Part shown: positions 42,626 through 50,734 of the stretch, piece by piece
Layout: every line of letters begins with the position of its first letter
How positions within the stretch are numbered: the first letter of the stretch is position 1
Source: Paenarthrobacter sp.
Lineage (GTDB): Bacteria > Actinomycetota > Actinomycetes > Actinomycetales > Micrococcaceae
DNA: 64,000 nt
Reading direction: 5' to 3'
Assembly (NCBI GenBank): GCA_031179305.1
Contig: JAPSHX010000001.1
Coordinates: 443,994-507,993 of the forward strand
Translations under genes and position numbers: made by a program
Notes under the pieces: generated by a model
What the model was told of the DNA's origin: nothing
Databases searched by the model: none
The model's input: only the letters and a program-made list of their open reading frames with translations

Positions 42626-44829
42626 GATGCCTCCTTGACGTGCAGTGGCAGCCGTGTTCCAGCAGGAACCGTGTACGAGGCCGGTTCCTGAGTGGAGACT
42701 GCCTTCCGGGCCCATACCCGGCTGGTCTTGAACTCCGGCATGCCGGAAATGGGATCTGTGGCTGCCTCGGTGAGGCGGTTGGCGTTTTCCTGGCCGGGGA
42801 AGTGGAACGGCAGGAAGACAGTGTCCGGGCGGACCGAGTTACTGAGCTCGGCACGGCAAAGCACTTCACCGCGTTCGTTCGTGACGGTGGCGTAGTCGCC
42901 GTCGGCAATGCCGCGTGAAGCCGCCGTTCCCGGATGAATCAGGAGTCGGGCCTGCGGCTGGGATGCCAGGAGCTCGCTCACGCGTCGGGTCTGGGCGCCG
43001 GATTGATAATGCTCCAGGAGCCTGCCGGTTGCCAGGGCCAGTGAATCGTCCGCGAACGAACGAACGGCCCGCTTGGACGGCGTCACCGGAACCATGACGG
43101 CCCGGCCATCGGCATGGGCAAACCCCTCGGTGAAGAGTCGCGGCGTCCCGGTGCTTCCCACGGGGTAGGGCCAGTATGCAGCTTCGCCGCGGTCCAGCAT
43201 GGCGTAATCGATGCCCGAGTAGTCGGCCAAGCCACCGGCCGAAGCCAAGCGGAGCTCTTCGAAAACGGTCTCGGGATCGTCACTGAAGGTTGAAGGGGCG
43301 TCAAGCAGTTCCGCCAGCCGGGCCATGAGCCACAGTTCGCTGCGGACACCCGGGGGAGGAGTCAGCGCGCGGCGGCGCCGGATCACGCGGCCCTCCAGAT
43401 TGGTGAGCGTGCCTTCTTCCTCGGCCCACTGGGTCACAGGCAGAACCAGGTCGGCTTCAGTTGCGGTCTCGGACATGAAGAAGTCGCAGACCACCAGGAA
43501 GTCCAAGCTGCGGAGGCCTTGGATTACTGCGTTGGTATCGGGTGCTGAGACCACCACATTGGCGCCGTGCACGAAAAGGCATCGGACGCCGTCGGGCTTT
43601 CCGAGCGATTTGAGAAGTTCGACGGCGGGGAGGCCAGGTCCCGGGATCAGCGACTCGTCGATTCCCCACACTCCGGCGACATGGGCGCGGGCGGCAGGAT
43701 CGGTGATCTTCCGATAGCCGGGAAGTTGATCGGCTTTTTGCCCGTGTTCGCGGCCGCCCTGGCCGTTGCCTTGGCCGGTGAGCGTTCCGTAGCCGCTGCG
43801 GGCCGAGCCGGGAAGGCCCAGGAGAAGGCTCAGGTTGATCGCCGCAGTGGCAGTGTCCGTGCCGTCCACGTGCTGTTCCACGCCGCGGCCACTGAGGATG
43901 TAGCTGCCACCGTCGCGGGCTCCTTGTGCCAAGCGGCGCGCGGTCTCGCGGATCAGGGTGGCGGGGACGCCGGTGATGGACTGCACGCGTTCCGGCCAGA
44001 ACGCGGACAAGCTGCGCACCACGGCTGCGTAGCCACTGGTGTTGGCCTCGATGTAGTCTGCGTCCACCAGTCCTTCGTGGACCACCACGTGGCTGATGCC
44101 CAAAAGGAGTGCTAAGTCCGTGCCGGGAGTCGGCTGCAAGTGGAGGCCGCCGCCGTCGCCCGTGAACGCCGCAGTAGCCGAGCGGCGGGGATCCACCACA
44201 ATCAGGCCTCCGGCATCGCGCGCGCCCTGCAGGTGCTGGACGAACGGAGGCATGGTCTCGGCAACGTTGGAACCGAGCATAAGGATGACGGACGCGGTGT
44301 CCAGGTCCGTAACAGGGAAGGGGAGGCCGCGGTCCACGCCGAACGCCCGGTTGCCCGCAGCTGCGGCCGAGGACATGCAGAAGCGGCCGTTGTAGTCGAT
44401 CCGCGAGGTGCGCAGGGCCAGCCGGGCGAACTTGCCCAGCAGGTAGGCTTTCTCATTCGTGAGGCCGCCGCCGCCGAAGACTCCCACAGCGTCATTCCCG
44501 TACTGCTGCTGGATATCCTTGACTGCAGTGGTGATGAGCATGAGTGCTTGGTCCCAGGAGATGGGCTGGTGCACGCCGTCGGAACCTTTGAGCATCGGTT
44601 CGGTGACGCGACCGTTGTGACGCAACAACGACGCCGATGTCCAGCCTTTGCGGCACAGCCCGCCCCGGTTGGTGGGGAAGTCGCGTCCGGATACTTCCAA
44701 GGGCACGTCAACTTTGGCGGGTTCCGCCTCCGGCGCGGGCGCTGCCCCAGCTGCGGAGGCAGCCGGGGTCAGCGTCATGGCGCACTGGAGCGCGCAGTAC
44801 GGGCAGTGGGTATCGGCGCCGTTGGGCAT
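42622..44829 (-). CDS. nasA: Assimilatory nitrate reductase, catalytic subunit
   Basis: A 735-residue molybdopterin oxidoreductase that reduces nitrate to nitrite in the cytoplasm. The N-terminal 4Fe-4S cluster is bound by C9, C12 and C16 (THCPYCALQC) with C59 (GGLCRKGW). C151 in NGRFCMSSAAA is the likely molybdenum ligand of the Nap/Nas type. Molybdopterin-binding motifs (LMLGSNVAETMPP, HVDGTDTATAAINL, GQGNGQGGREHGQKA) follow, and a C-terminal dinucleotide-binding domain ends the protein. There is no signal peptide. ATG lies directly after the narK stop, and nasB overlaps the end by four bases. Confidence 0.94.
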   Translation of the reverse strand: MPNGADTHCPYCALQCAMTLTPAASAAGAAPAPEAEPAKVDVPLEVSGRDFPTNRGGLCRKGWTSASLLRHNGRVTEPMLKGSDGVHQPISWDQALMLITTAVKDIQQQYGNDAVGVFGGGGLTNEKAYLLGKFARLALRTSRIDYNGRFCMSSAAAAGNRAFGVDRGLPFPVTDLDTASVILMLGSNVAETMPPFVQHLQGARDAGGLIVVDPRRSATAAFTGDGGGLHLQPTPGTDLALLLGISHVVVHEGLVDADYIEANTSGYAAVVRSLSAFWPERVQSITGVPATLIRETARRLAQGARDGGSYILSGRGVEQHVDGTDTATAAINLSLLLGLPGSARSGYGTLTGQGNGQGGREHGQKADQLPGYRKITDPAARAHVAGVWGIDESLIPGPGLPAVELLKSLGKPDGVRCLFVHGANVVVSAPDTNAVIQGLRSLDFLVVCDFFMSETATEADLVLPVTQWAEEEGTLTNLEGRVIRRRRALTPPPGVRSELWLMARLAELLDAPSTFSDDPETVFEELRLASAGGLADYSGIDYAMLDRGEAAYWPYPVGSTGTPRLFTEGFAHADGRAVMVPVTPSKRAVRSFADDSLALATGRLLEHYQSGAQTRRVSELLASQPQARLLIHPGTAASRGIADGDYATVTNERGEVLCRAELSNSVRPDTVFLPFHFPGQENANRLTEAATDPISGMPEFKTSRVWARKAVSTQEPASYTVPAGTRLPLHVKEAS

Positions 44830-46242
44830 TTAGATGTGTCCGATCGTGTTGCGCTTCCGGGCGGGGCGGATGTAGCAGACCCAGCAGACGGCAAGCATGA
44901 GGACGTAGGCGCCAACGAATCCGTAGAAAGCCGGGGTGTAAGAGCCGCTGGCCGTATTGGAAGCGTTGAGCACCTGCGGGATCACAAACCCGCCGTAGGC
45001 GCCGATCGCGGAGATCAGGCCCAGCGAGGAAGAAGCGAGTCGAGCGGTGGTGGAGCTCGGGGCGCCTGCACGGGCTGCCCGGCTGGATGTTGCGAAGATG
45101 ACCGGGATCATGCGGTATGTTGCACCGTTTCCGAAGCCGCTGGCCAGGAAGAGCAGCAGGAACAAAGTGAGGAAGAGCCAGAAGTTCTTCAGGGGCAGCG
45201 TCCAGATCATGGTCAGCGTAATGACGGCCATGGCAGCGAACGAGGCGATGGTCATCCGGGCACCACCCATGCGGTCTGCCATGCGTCCGCCGTAGGGGCG
45301 GGCCAGGGAACCGACCAGAGGGCCGAGGAATGCCAGCGAGAGTGCCACCGCACCGACGTGGATGGAGGAGAACTCCGGGAAATAGTCCTTGATGAGCTTG
45401 GGGAAAACGCCCGCGAAGCCGATGAACGAGCCGAAGGTACCGATGTAGAGGAAGGCCATGATCCACAGGTGCGGTTCCTTGAGTGCAGCCAGGGAGCCAG
45501 CCACATCACCCTTGGCGCTGGTGAGGTTGTCCATGTACTTCCAGGCGCCGAAGGCGGCGATGATGATCAGCGGAATCCAGATGATGCCCGCCATTGGCAG
45601 GTTGACGGCTCCGGCGGCCAGCAGGGTGATGGCAATCGGAACAACCAGCTGTGCGACGGCGGCACCGAGGTTGCCGCCGGCTGCGTTCAGGCCCAGCGCC
45701 CAACCCTTTTCGCGCGCCGGGTAGAAGAAGGTGATGTTGGCCATGGAACTGGCGAAGTTGCCACCACCGAACCCGGCGAGAGCTGCCATGAGGAGCATGA
45801 CACCGAAGGGCGTCTCCGGGTTTGAGACACAGATGGCCAGTCCGGTGGTCGGAATCAGCAGGAGCAGTGCCGAGACGATGGTCCAGTTCCGGCCACCGAA
45901 TCTGGGAACCATGAATGTGTAGGGGATGCGGAGCGTGGCACCGACGAGGCTGGGGATGGAGATGAGCCAAAAGATCTGATTGGTATCAAATGTGAAGCCA
46001 GCTGCGGGGAGCTGGACCACTACGATGGACCACAGCTGCCAGACGACAAATCCGAGGAATTCGGCGAAGATCGACCAGTTGAGATTGCGCCTGGCGATGG
46101 ACCTGCCTTCTGCTTCCCACTGGCCCTTGTCTTCGGCATCCCAATTGGCAATCCAGCGGCCGGGGCGGTGTTCAAGGGCGGGAGTGGTGGTGGCAGTGGA
46201 CTGGACAGGGGTCAGTTCATCTGCGGAGCGATCAACAGTCAC
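44830..46242 (-). CDS. narK: NarK-type nitrate/nitrite MFS transporter
   Basis: A 470-residue major facilitator protein with 12 hydrophobic segments of the nitrate/nitrite porter family. The two nitrate-signature regions are visible: a Gly-rich GFGGGNFASSMANITFFYP in helix 5 and GLISAIGAYGGFVIPQVL in helix 11. It would bring nitrate in for NasA. GTG 46240-46242 starts the gene after GGAGG-type sequence (complement of about 46247-46252). It is the first gene of narK-nasA-nasB, with phased GlnR-like pentamers 73-132 bp upstream, and is divergent from an MHS transporter gene. Confidence 0.93.
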   Translation of the reverse strand: MTVDRSADELTPVQSTATTTPALEHRPGRWIANWDAEDKGQWEAEGRSIARRNLNWSIFAEFLGFVVWQLWSIVVVQLPAAGFTFDTNQIFWLISIPSLVGATLRIPYTFMVPRFGGRNWTIVSALLLLIPTTGLAICVSNPETPFGVMLLMAALAGFGGGNFASSMANITFFYPAREKGWALGLNAAGGNLGAAVAQLVVPIAITLLAAGAVNLPMAGIIWIPLIIIAAFGAWKYMDNLTSAKGDVAGSLAALKEPHLWIMAFLYIGTFGSFIGFAGVFPKLIKDYFPEFSSIHVGAVALSLAFLGPLVGSLARPYGGRMADRMGGARMTIASFAAMAVITLTMIWTLPLKNFWLFLTLFLLLFLASGFGNGATYRMIPVIFATSSRAARAGAPSSTTARLASSSLGLISAIGAYGGFVIPQVLNASNTASGSYTPAFYGFVGAYVLMLAVCWVCYIRPARKRNTIGHI

Positions 46243-46314
46243 GGAGTGCCTCCTTGGTGGGGGACGTTGTCATTCCAAGGTAGGTTTCGCGCATTTCGTG
46301 GACGGGCGCCGTTT

Positions 46315-46374
46315 GTAAACGCCCTGTGACATTTCCCTATCGGCGGGGTCACCGGCGCGTGAGGCAATGGTGAG
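46315..46374 (-). promoter_or_regulatory. GlnR-like box upstream of narK (six 11-bp-phased pentamers)
   Basis: On the plus strand GTAAA (46315), GTGAC (46326), CTATC (46337), GTCAC (46348), GTGAG (46359) and GTGAG (46370) are exactly 11 bp apart. On the minus strand this reads CTCAC, CTCAC, GTGAC, GATAG, GTCAC, TTTAC with six-base spacers. It begins 73 bp before the narK start, almost the same distance as the nirB array (68 bp). It also lies in front of the divergent MHS transporter. Confidence 0.65.
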
Positions 46375-46534
46375 GTAATGTGGCGGGGACCACACGGTGA
46401 GATTTTCCTGACTGTCCGAATGTTGGACTTAGTTGTCCGGTCAATGGACCGTGGGAACTATGATTGAACTCTCGAATAATCCACCGCCGGGCTACCCCAG
46501 GGCGTCGGCCGGCGTGAAAGAAAGCTGCAAATAC

Positions 46535-47944
46535 ATGTCTTCCACTGCACCATCCAAGGAAGGCGAGTCCACTAAGCCAGTGAACTCGCGGGGCAAGGTG
46601 ATCTTCGCGAGCCTGATCGGCACGACGATCGAGTTCTACGACTTCTACGCCTATGCCACCGCGTCGGTACTCGTCTTCCCGAAGCTCTTCTTCCCGGACG
46701 CCACTGACATTAACGCGCTCCTCAGTGCGTTCGCCATTTTCGGCGTTGCCTTCTTCGCACGGCCAATCGGCGCCGTGGTCTTCGGCCACTTTGGTGACAA
46801 GATCGGCCGGAAGGGCACCCTGGTTGCATCGCTGCTGACCATGGGAATCGCAACCTTCCTCATCGGCCTCCTGCCCACGGCGTCCATGCCGGGATGGGCC
46901 ATCCTGGCCCCGATCATGCTGGTTATCCTGCGGTTCTGCCAAGGCCTCGCGTTGGGCGGCGAATGGTCCGGTGCTGCCTTGTTGGCCACCGAGAACGCTC
47001 CCGAAGGCAAGCGTGCCATTTACGGAACGTTCCCGCAGTTGGGTGCTCCCATCGGGTTCATCATCGCCAACGTGATCTTCATCTGGATGAACGTCTCCCT
47101 GAGCCCCGAAGAGTTCCTTGCCTGGGGTTGGCGTGTACCGTTCATCCTCAGCGCCTTGCTGGTCATCGTGGGACTCTACGTCCGGCTGAAGCTGGTGGAA
47201 AGTTCATCCTTCACCAAGGTGGTCCAGCAGGAAAAGGTCCAGAAACTGCCCCTCGCCGCCACGCTCAAGAGCCACTGGCGCCCGGTTGTTGCGGGTACCT
47301 TCATTATGTTTGCCACGTACGTGCTGTTCTACATCATGACCACGTTCACTCTGTCCTACGGCACCAAGCCCACCCTGGCAGGCGCCCAAGCGGCAGCAGA
47401 AAAGGCCGGCACTCCCATGACTGCCGAGCAAGTGGCGGCATTCGTGCCCGGACTGGGCATCTCACGATCCGATTTCCTCTGGATGTTGATCCTCGGCGTC
47501 GTCTTCTTCGGCATCTTCACCGTGGTCTCCGGGCCTCTCGCTGAGAAGTGGGGCAGGCGCAAATTCCTGCTGGGTGTCACCGCCGCGATCTTCATCTTCG
47601 GTGCACTCTGGTTCACCATGTTTGGTCCCGGCCAGGCAGCTGCGATGGTGGGCCTGATCGTAGGCTTTACGCTCATGGGCCTGACCTTCGGTCCCATGGC
47701 AGCCATCCTTCCCGAGCTGTTCCCGGCCAACGTCCGCTACACAGGCTCTGCGGTGGCGTACAACCTGTCGTCCATGATCGGTGCCGCGCCGGCCTCGTTC
47801 GTTGCCATCGCACTTTGGCAGGCAGCCAACGGAAGCACGTGGTTGGTGGGCGTTTATATGGCGGCCGCAGCCGTGGTGACGTTCGTGGCGCTGTGGCTGA
47901 CCCGCGAAACCAGGGATGTGGACTACGAGAACAACGTAGCCTAA
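46535..47944 (+). CDS. MFS transporter, metabolite:H+ symporter (MHS) family
   Basis: A 469-residue major facilitator protein of the MHS group, which takes up organic acids, amino acid derivatives or osmolytes with protons. The group signature is clear: LIGTTIEFYDFYAYATA in helix 1, FFARPIGAVVFGHFGDKIGRK at loop 2-3 and LPELFPANVRYTGSAVAYNL in helix 10. The start is uncertain: ATG 46535 gives a normal short N-terminus, while in-frame ATGs at 46433 and 46460 would add 34 or 25 residues with no better ribosome binding site. The substrate is unknown. A 20-bp-stem hairpin follows the stop. Confidence 0.85.
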   Translation: MSSTAPSKEGESTKPVNSRGKVIFASLIGTTIEFYDFYAYATASVLVFPKLFFPDATDINALLSAFAIFGVAFFARPIGAVVFGHFGDKIGRKGTLVASLLTMGIATFLIGLLPTASMPGWAILAPIMLVILRFCQGLALGGEWSGAALLATENAPEGKRAIYGTFPQLGAPIGFIIANVIFIWMNVSLSPEEFLAWGWRVPFILSALLVIVGLYVRLKLVESSSFTKVVQQEKVQKLPLAATLKSHWRPVVAGTFIMFATYVLFYIMTTFTLSYGTKPTLAGAQAAAEKAGTPMTAEQVAAFVPGLGISRSDFLWMLILGVVFFGIFTVVSGPLAEKWGRRKFLLGVTAAIFIFGALWFTMFGPGQAAAMVGLIVGFTLMGLTFGPMAAILPELFPANVRYTGSAVAYNLSSMIGAAPASFVAIALWQAANGSTWLVGVYMAAAAVVTFVALWLTRETRDVDYENNVA

Positions 47945-47953
47945 GCAGCCCTC

Positions 47954-47997
47954 AACGACGTCGGCCCCGCACCAAACGGTGCGGGGCCGACGTCGTT
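47954..47997. terminator. Bidirectional hairpin between convergent genes
   Basis: Perfect 20-bp arms (47954-47973 and 47978-47997) around an AAAC loop, between the stops of the MHS transporter (+) and the acyl-CoA carboxylase alpha gene (-). The stem ends in AACGACG/CGTCGTT. There is no long T-run in either direction. Confidence 0.85.
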
Positions 47998-48012
47998 AAG
48001 AGGTTCTTGGAG

Positions 48013-49827
48013 TTAGTTCTCGATGGTGGCGATGATTGCACCTGCGGCGACGGTCTCGCCTGCGGTGGCAGCAAGGCCCCGCACGGTGCCGGCTTTGTGG
48101 GCGGTCAGGGGCTGTTCCATCTTCATGGCCTCAAGCACCACGATCAGGTCGCCCTCAGCCACAACGTCGCCTTCAGAAGCTGCCACCTTGACGATGGTGC
48201 CCTGCATGGGGGACGTCAGCGCGTCACCGCCCGCAGCTGCAGCCGTTGCACCAGCTGAACGGGAGCGCTTCTTGGACTTGCCGGACTTGGCGCCCGAACC
48301 GCTGGAAACCGCAGCAATGCTGCCGCCCAGACCGGATGGCAGGACGACCTCAAGCCGCTTGCCGCCAACCTCGACGACGACGCGCTGGCGCTCACCGGCG
48401 TCGGACGTTTCAGCGTTCGCACTGTTGGCAGACCAAGCCGGGATGCTGTTGACGAACTCGGTCTCGATCCAGCGGGTGTGAACCTTGAAGGGTCCTTCCG
48501 CCGGAGCAAAATCGGGATCGGTGACTACTGCGAGGTCGAACGGGATGACAGTGGGGATACCCTCAACCACCATCTCCTCCAACGCGCGACGTGAACGCTG
48601 GAGGGCTTGCTCGCGGGTGGCGCCCGTGATGATGAGCTTGGAGAGCATGGAGTCGAAGTTGCCGCTGATGACGTCGCCCTGCTCAATACCGGAATCGATC
48701 CGGACGCCGGGGCCGGTCGGGTTCTTCAGTGTGGTGATGGTGCCGGGGGCAGGCATGAAGTTGCGGCCCGGGTCCTCGCCGGTGATGCGGAACTCGAAGG
48801 AGTGGCCGCGGACTTCGGGGTCCTCATAGCCCAGGGCTTCACCGCGGGCGATGCGGAACTGCTCTCGGACGAGGTCGATTCCCGTGACTTCCTCGGACAC
48901 GCAGTGCTCCACCTGGAGGCGGGTATTCACCTCGAGGAAAGAGATGGTGCCGTCCTGGCCCACCAGGAACTCGCAGGTGCCGGCGCCGAGGTAGTTGGCT
49001 TCCTTCAGGATGGCCTTGGACGACTCGTACAGACGCTTGTTCTGCTCTTCGCTGAGGTACGGAGCCGGAGCTTCTTCAACAAGTTTCTGGTTGCGGCGCT
49101 GCAAGGAGCAGTCGCGGGTGGAAACCACCACAACGTTGCCGAAGGCATCGGCAAGGCACTGGGTTTCGACGTGGCGCGGGGCATCGAGGAAACGCTCAAT
49201 GAAGCATTCGCCGCGGCCGAAAGCTGCAACGGCTTCACGGACAGCTGATTCGTAGAGCTCAGGGATTTCGTCCATGGTGCGGGCGACTTTGATGCCGCGT
49301 CCGCCGCCGCCGAAAGCAGCCTTAATGGCGATAGGAAGGCCGAACTCCTCGGCGAACTTCAGGATTTCGTCGGCGGATTCCACGGGGTCAGCCGTGCCGG
49401 GGACGAGGGGTGCGCCTACTTTTTCGGCGATGTGGCGGGCCTGGACCTTGTCACCCAGGGCCGAGATGGCTTCGGGGGAGGGGCCGATCCACGTGATGCC
49501 GGCGTCGATGACCTTTGCGGCAAATTCGGCGTTCTCGGCGAGGAAGCCATAGCCGGGGTGGATACCGTCCGCGCCTGACTGCTTGGCGACGTCGATGATC
49601 TTGTCCATCACCAGGTACGACTCGGCGGCGGTGTTGCCACCCAAAGCGTAAGCTTCGTCGGCGAGGCGGACATGGAGGGCGTCACGGTCGGGGTCGGCGT
49701 AAACGGCTACGGAGGCGATGCCTTCGTCCCGGGCGGCTCGGATGATGCGGACCGCGATTTCGCCGCGGTTGGCAATCAAGACCTTGGTGAGAGGGCTGGA
49801 AATGGGCTGCGCCGGGTTAGCTGACAA
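48013..49827 (-). CDS. Acyl-CoA carboxylase alpha subunit (biotin carboxylase-BCCP)
   Basis: A 604-residue biotinylated subunit of an acetyl/propionyl-CoA carboxylase. The N-terminal biotin carboxylase domain begins [18 protein letters not shown] and includes the ATP loop [12 protein letters not shown] and the [14 protein letters not shown] catalytic block. A linker rich in S, A, G and K leads to a C-terminal biotin carrier domain with the biotinylated lysine in [10 protein letters not shown]. The start is TTG 49825-49827 with AAGGAG eight bases upstream; the longer frame to 49884 is not supported. Partner beta and epsilon subunits and the biotin ligase lie 8-14 kb downstream in the window. 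Confidence 0.93.
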   Translation of the reverse strand: MSANPAQPISSPLTKVLIANRGEIAVRIIRAARDEGIASVAVYADPDRDALHVRLADEAYALGGNTAAESYLVMDKIIDVAKQSGADGIHPGYGFLAENAEFAAKVIDAGITWIGPSPEAISALGDKVQARHIAEKVGAPLVPGTADPVESADEILKFAEEFGLPIAIKAAFGGGGRGIKVARTMDEIPELYESAVREAVAAFGRGECFIERFLDAPRHVETQCLADAFGNVVVVSTRDCSLQRRNQKLVEEAPAPYLSEEQNKRLYESSKAILKEANYLGAGTCEFLVGQDGTISFLEVNTRLQVEHCVSEEVTGIDLVREQFRIARGEALGYEDPEVRGHSFEFRITGEDPGRNFMPAPGTITTLKNPTGPGVRIDSGIEQGDVISGNFDSMLSKLIITGATREQALQRSRRALEEMVVEGIPTVIPFDLAVVTDPDFAPAEGPFKVHTRWIETEFVNSIPAWSANSANAETSDAGERQRVVVEVGGKRLEVVLPSGLGGSIAAVSSGSGAKSGKSKKRSRSAGATAAAAGGDALTSPMQGTIVKVAASEGDVVAEGDLIVVLEAMKMEQPLTAHKAGTVRGLAATAGETVAAGAIIATIEN

Positions 49828-49944
49828 GTTGTTGACTCCTTCTGTCCTTGAGGAGCCTAGCGTGATTGTGAGGGTTCCGCCCATATTGATGGGGGATTCC
49901 GTGTGTGAGGCGATGTTCCTTTGTAGGGTTGCTACAAACCGCCT

Positions 49945-50616
49945 CTACTGGCTCTTCACGTCCCACAGCTGCGTGATGCCTACCTTCGCATGGACCAGCA
50001 GGTCCCGGAGGGTGGAGATGGAAAGCCCGACGACGGCGTGCGGGTCGCCGTCCACCTTACGGATGAAGGCGCCACCCAAGCCGTCGATGGTGAAGGAGCC
50101 AGCACAGTGGAGGGGTTCTCCGGTGGCGATGTAGGCGTCGATGTCCTGGTTACTCATTTGGGCGAAGTGGACCTCAGCGCTCGACACCGCTCCCACCGTG
50201 GCGCCCGTGCCTTCGGGAGTTTCATCTGCGGCTGCCTCTTCGTCCGCGTCAGCGGCGGTGTCCCGGCAGTCAACCAGCCAGTGGCCGGTGTGGAGCACTC
50301 CCAGGGAGCCGCTCATCCGCAGCATCCGCTCCCGCGCGACCTCCGCGGTGTAGGGCTTACCGTGTGATTCACCGTCGAATTCGAAGACCGAATCGCAGCC
50401 GATCACCAAGGCACCCTCAGCTTCGGGGAGGGCGGCAACAGCCTCGGCCTTGGCCCGGGCCAGCAGGAGCGCGGTGTCGTGGGCGTCGGTTACACCGTAC
50501 TTGGCCTGCACCGCATCCTCATCCACATCCGAGACCAGGACGTCATGCCGAATCCCGGCTTCCGTGAGCAGCTTGGTGCGGGCGGGGGACTGGGAGGCGA
50601 GGATCAATCGGGTCAC
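49945..50616 (-). CDS. maf: Maf-type nucleotide pyrophosphatase
   Basis: A 223-residue Maf/HAM1-fold protein. Family members hydrolyse dTTP, UTP or modified nucleotides to monophosphates and affect septum formation. The signature LILASQSPARTKLLTEAG opens the protein, and the conserved VIGCDSVFEFDGESHGKP and GSFTIDGLGGAFI blocks follow. A charged insertion (DTAADADEEAAADETPEG) near residue 120 is unusual in length. ATG is at 50614-50616. A palindromic repeat element begins 22 bp upstream. The carboxylase alpha gene follows after about 117 bp, as is common in actinobacteria. Confidence 0.92.
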   Translation of the reverse strand: MTRLILASQSPARTKLLTEAGIRHDVLVSDVDEDAVQAKYGVTDAHDTALLLARAKAEAVAALPEAEGALVIGCDSVFEFDGESHGKPYTAEVARERMLRMSGSLGVLHTGHWLVDCRDTAADADEEAAADETPEGTGATVGAVSSAEVHFAQMSNQDIDAYIATGEPLHCAGSFTIDGLGGAFIRKVDGDPHAVVGLSISTLRDLLVHAKVGITQLWDVKSQ

Positions 50617-50638
50617 GGTCCCAGCCTAATACGAACCG

Positions 50639-50731
50639 TCTCTCACATCCCGCGTGCTTAAACCGAACGCTCGCTCACTTGCCTCAGGCAAGTGAGCGAG
50701 CGTTCGAGAATATTGGCTGTTATGTGAGAGA
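50639..50731. repeat. Palindromic repeat element, copy B
   Basis: The ends are a 10-bp inverted pair, TCTCTCACAT (50639-50648) and ATGTGAGAGA (50722-50731). Inside is a perfect 20-bp stem (50664-50683 with 50687-50706) around a TCA loop. The left 60 bases match copy A at 63823-63882 at about 83% identity. It lies between the maf start and the 3' end of the MMPL gene, both on the minus strand. It is REP/BIME-like; it may double as a terminator for the MMPL transcript. Confidence 0.8.
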
Positions 50732-50734
50732 GCG

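Noticed and set aside
44140..45825. A 561-residue plus-strand frame
   Set aside because: It is antisense to nasA and narK; the translation is dominated by Gly, Glu, Arg and Gln and carries no fold signature.
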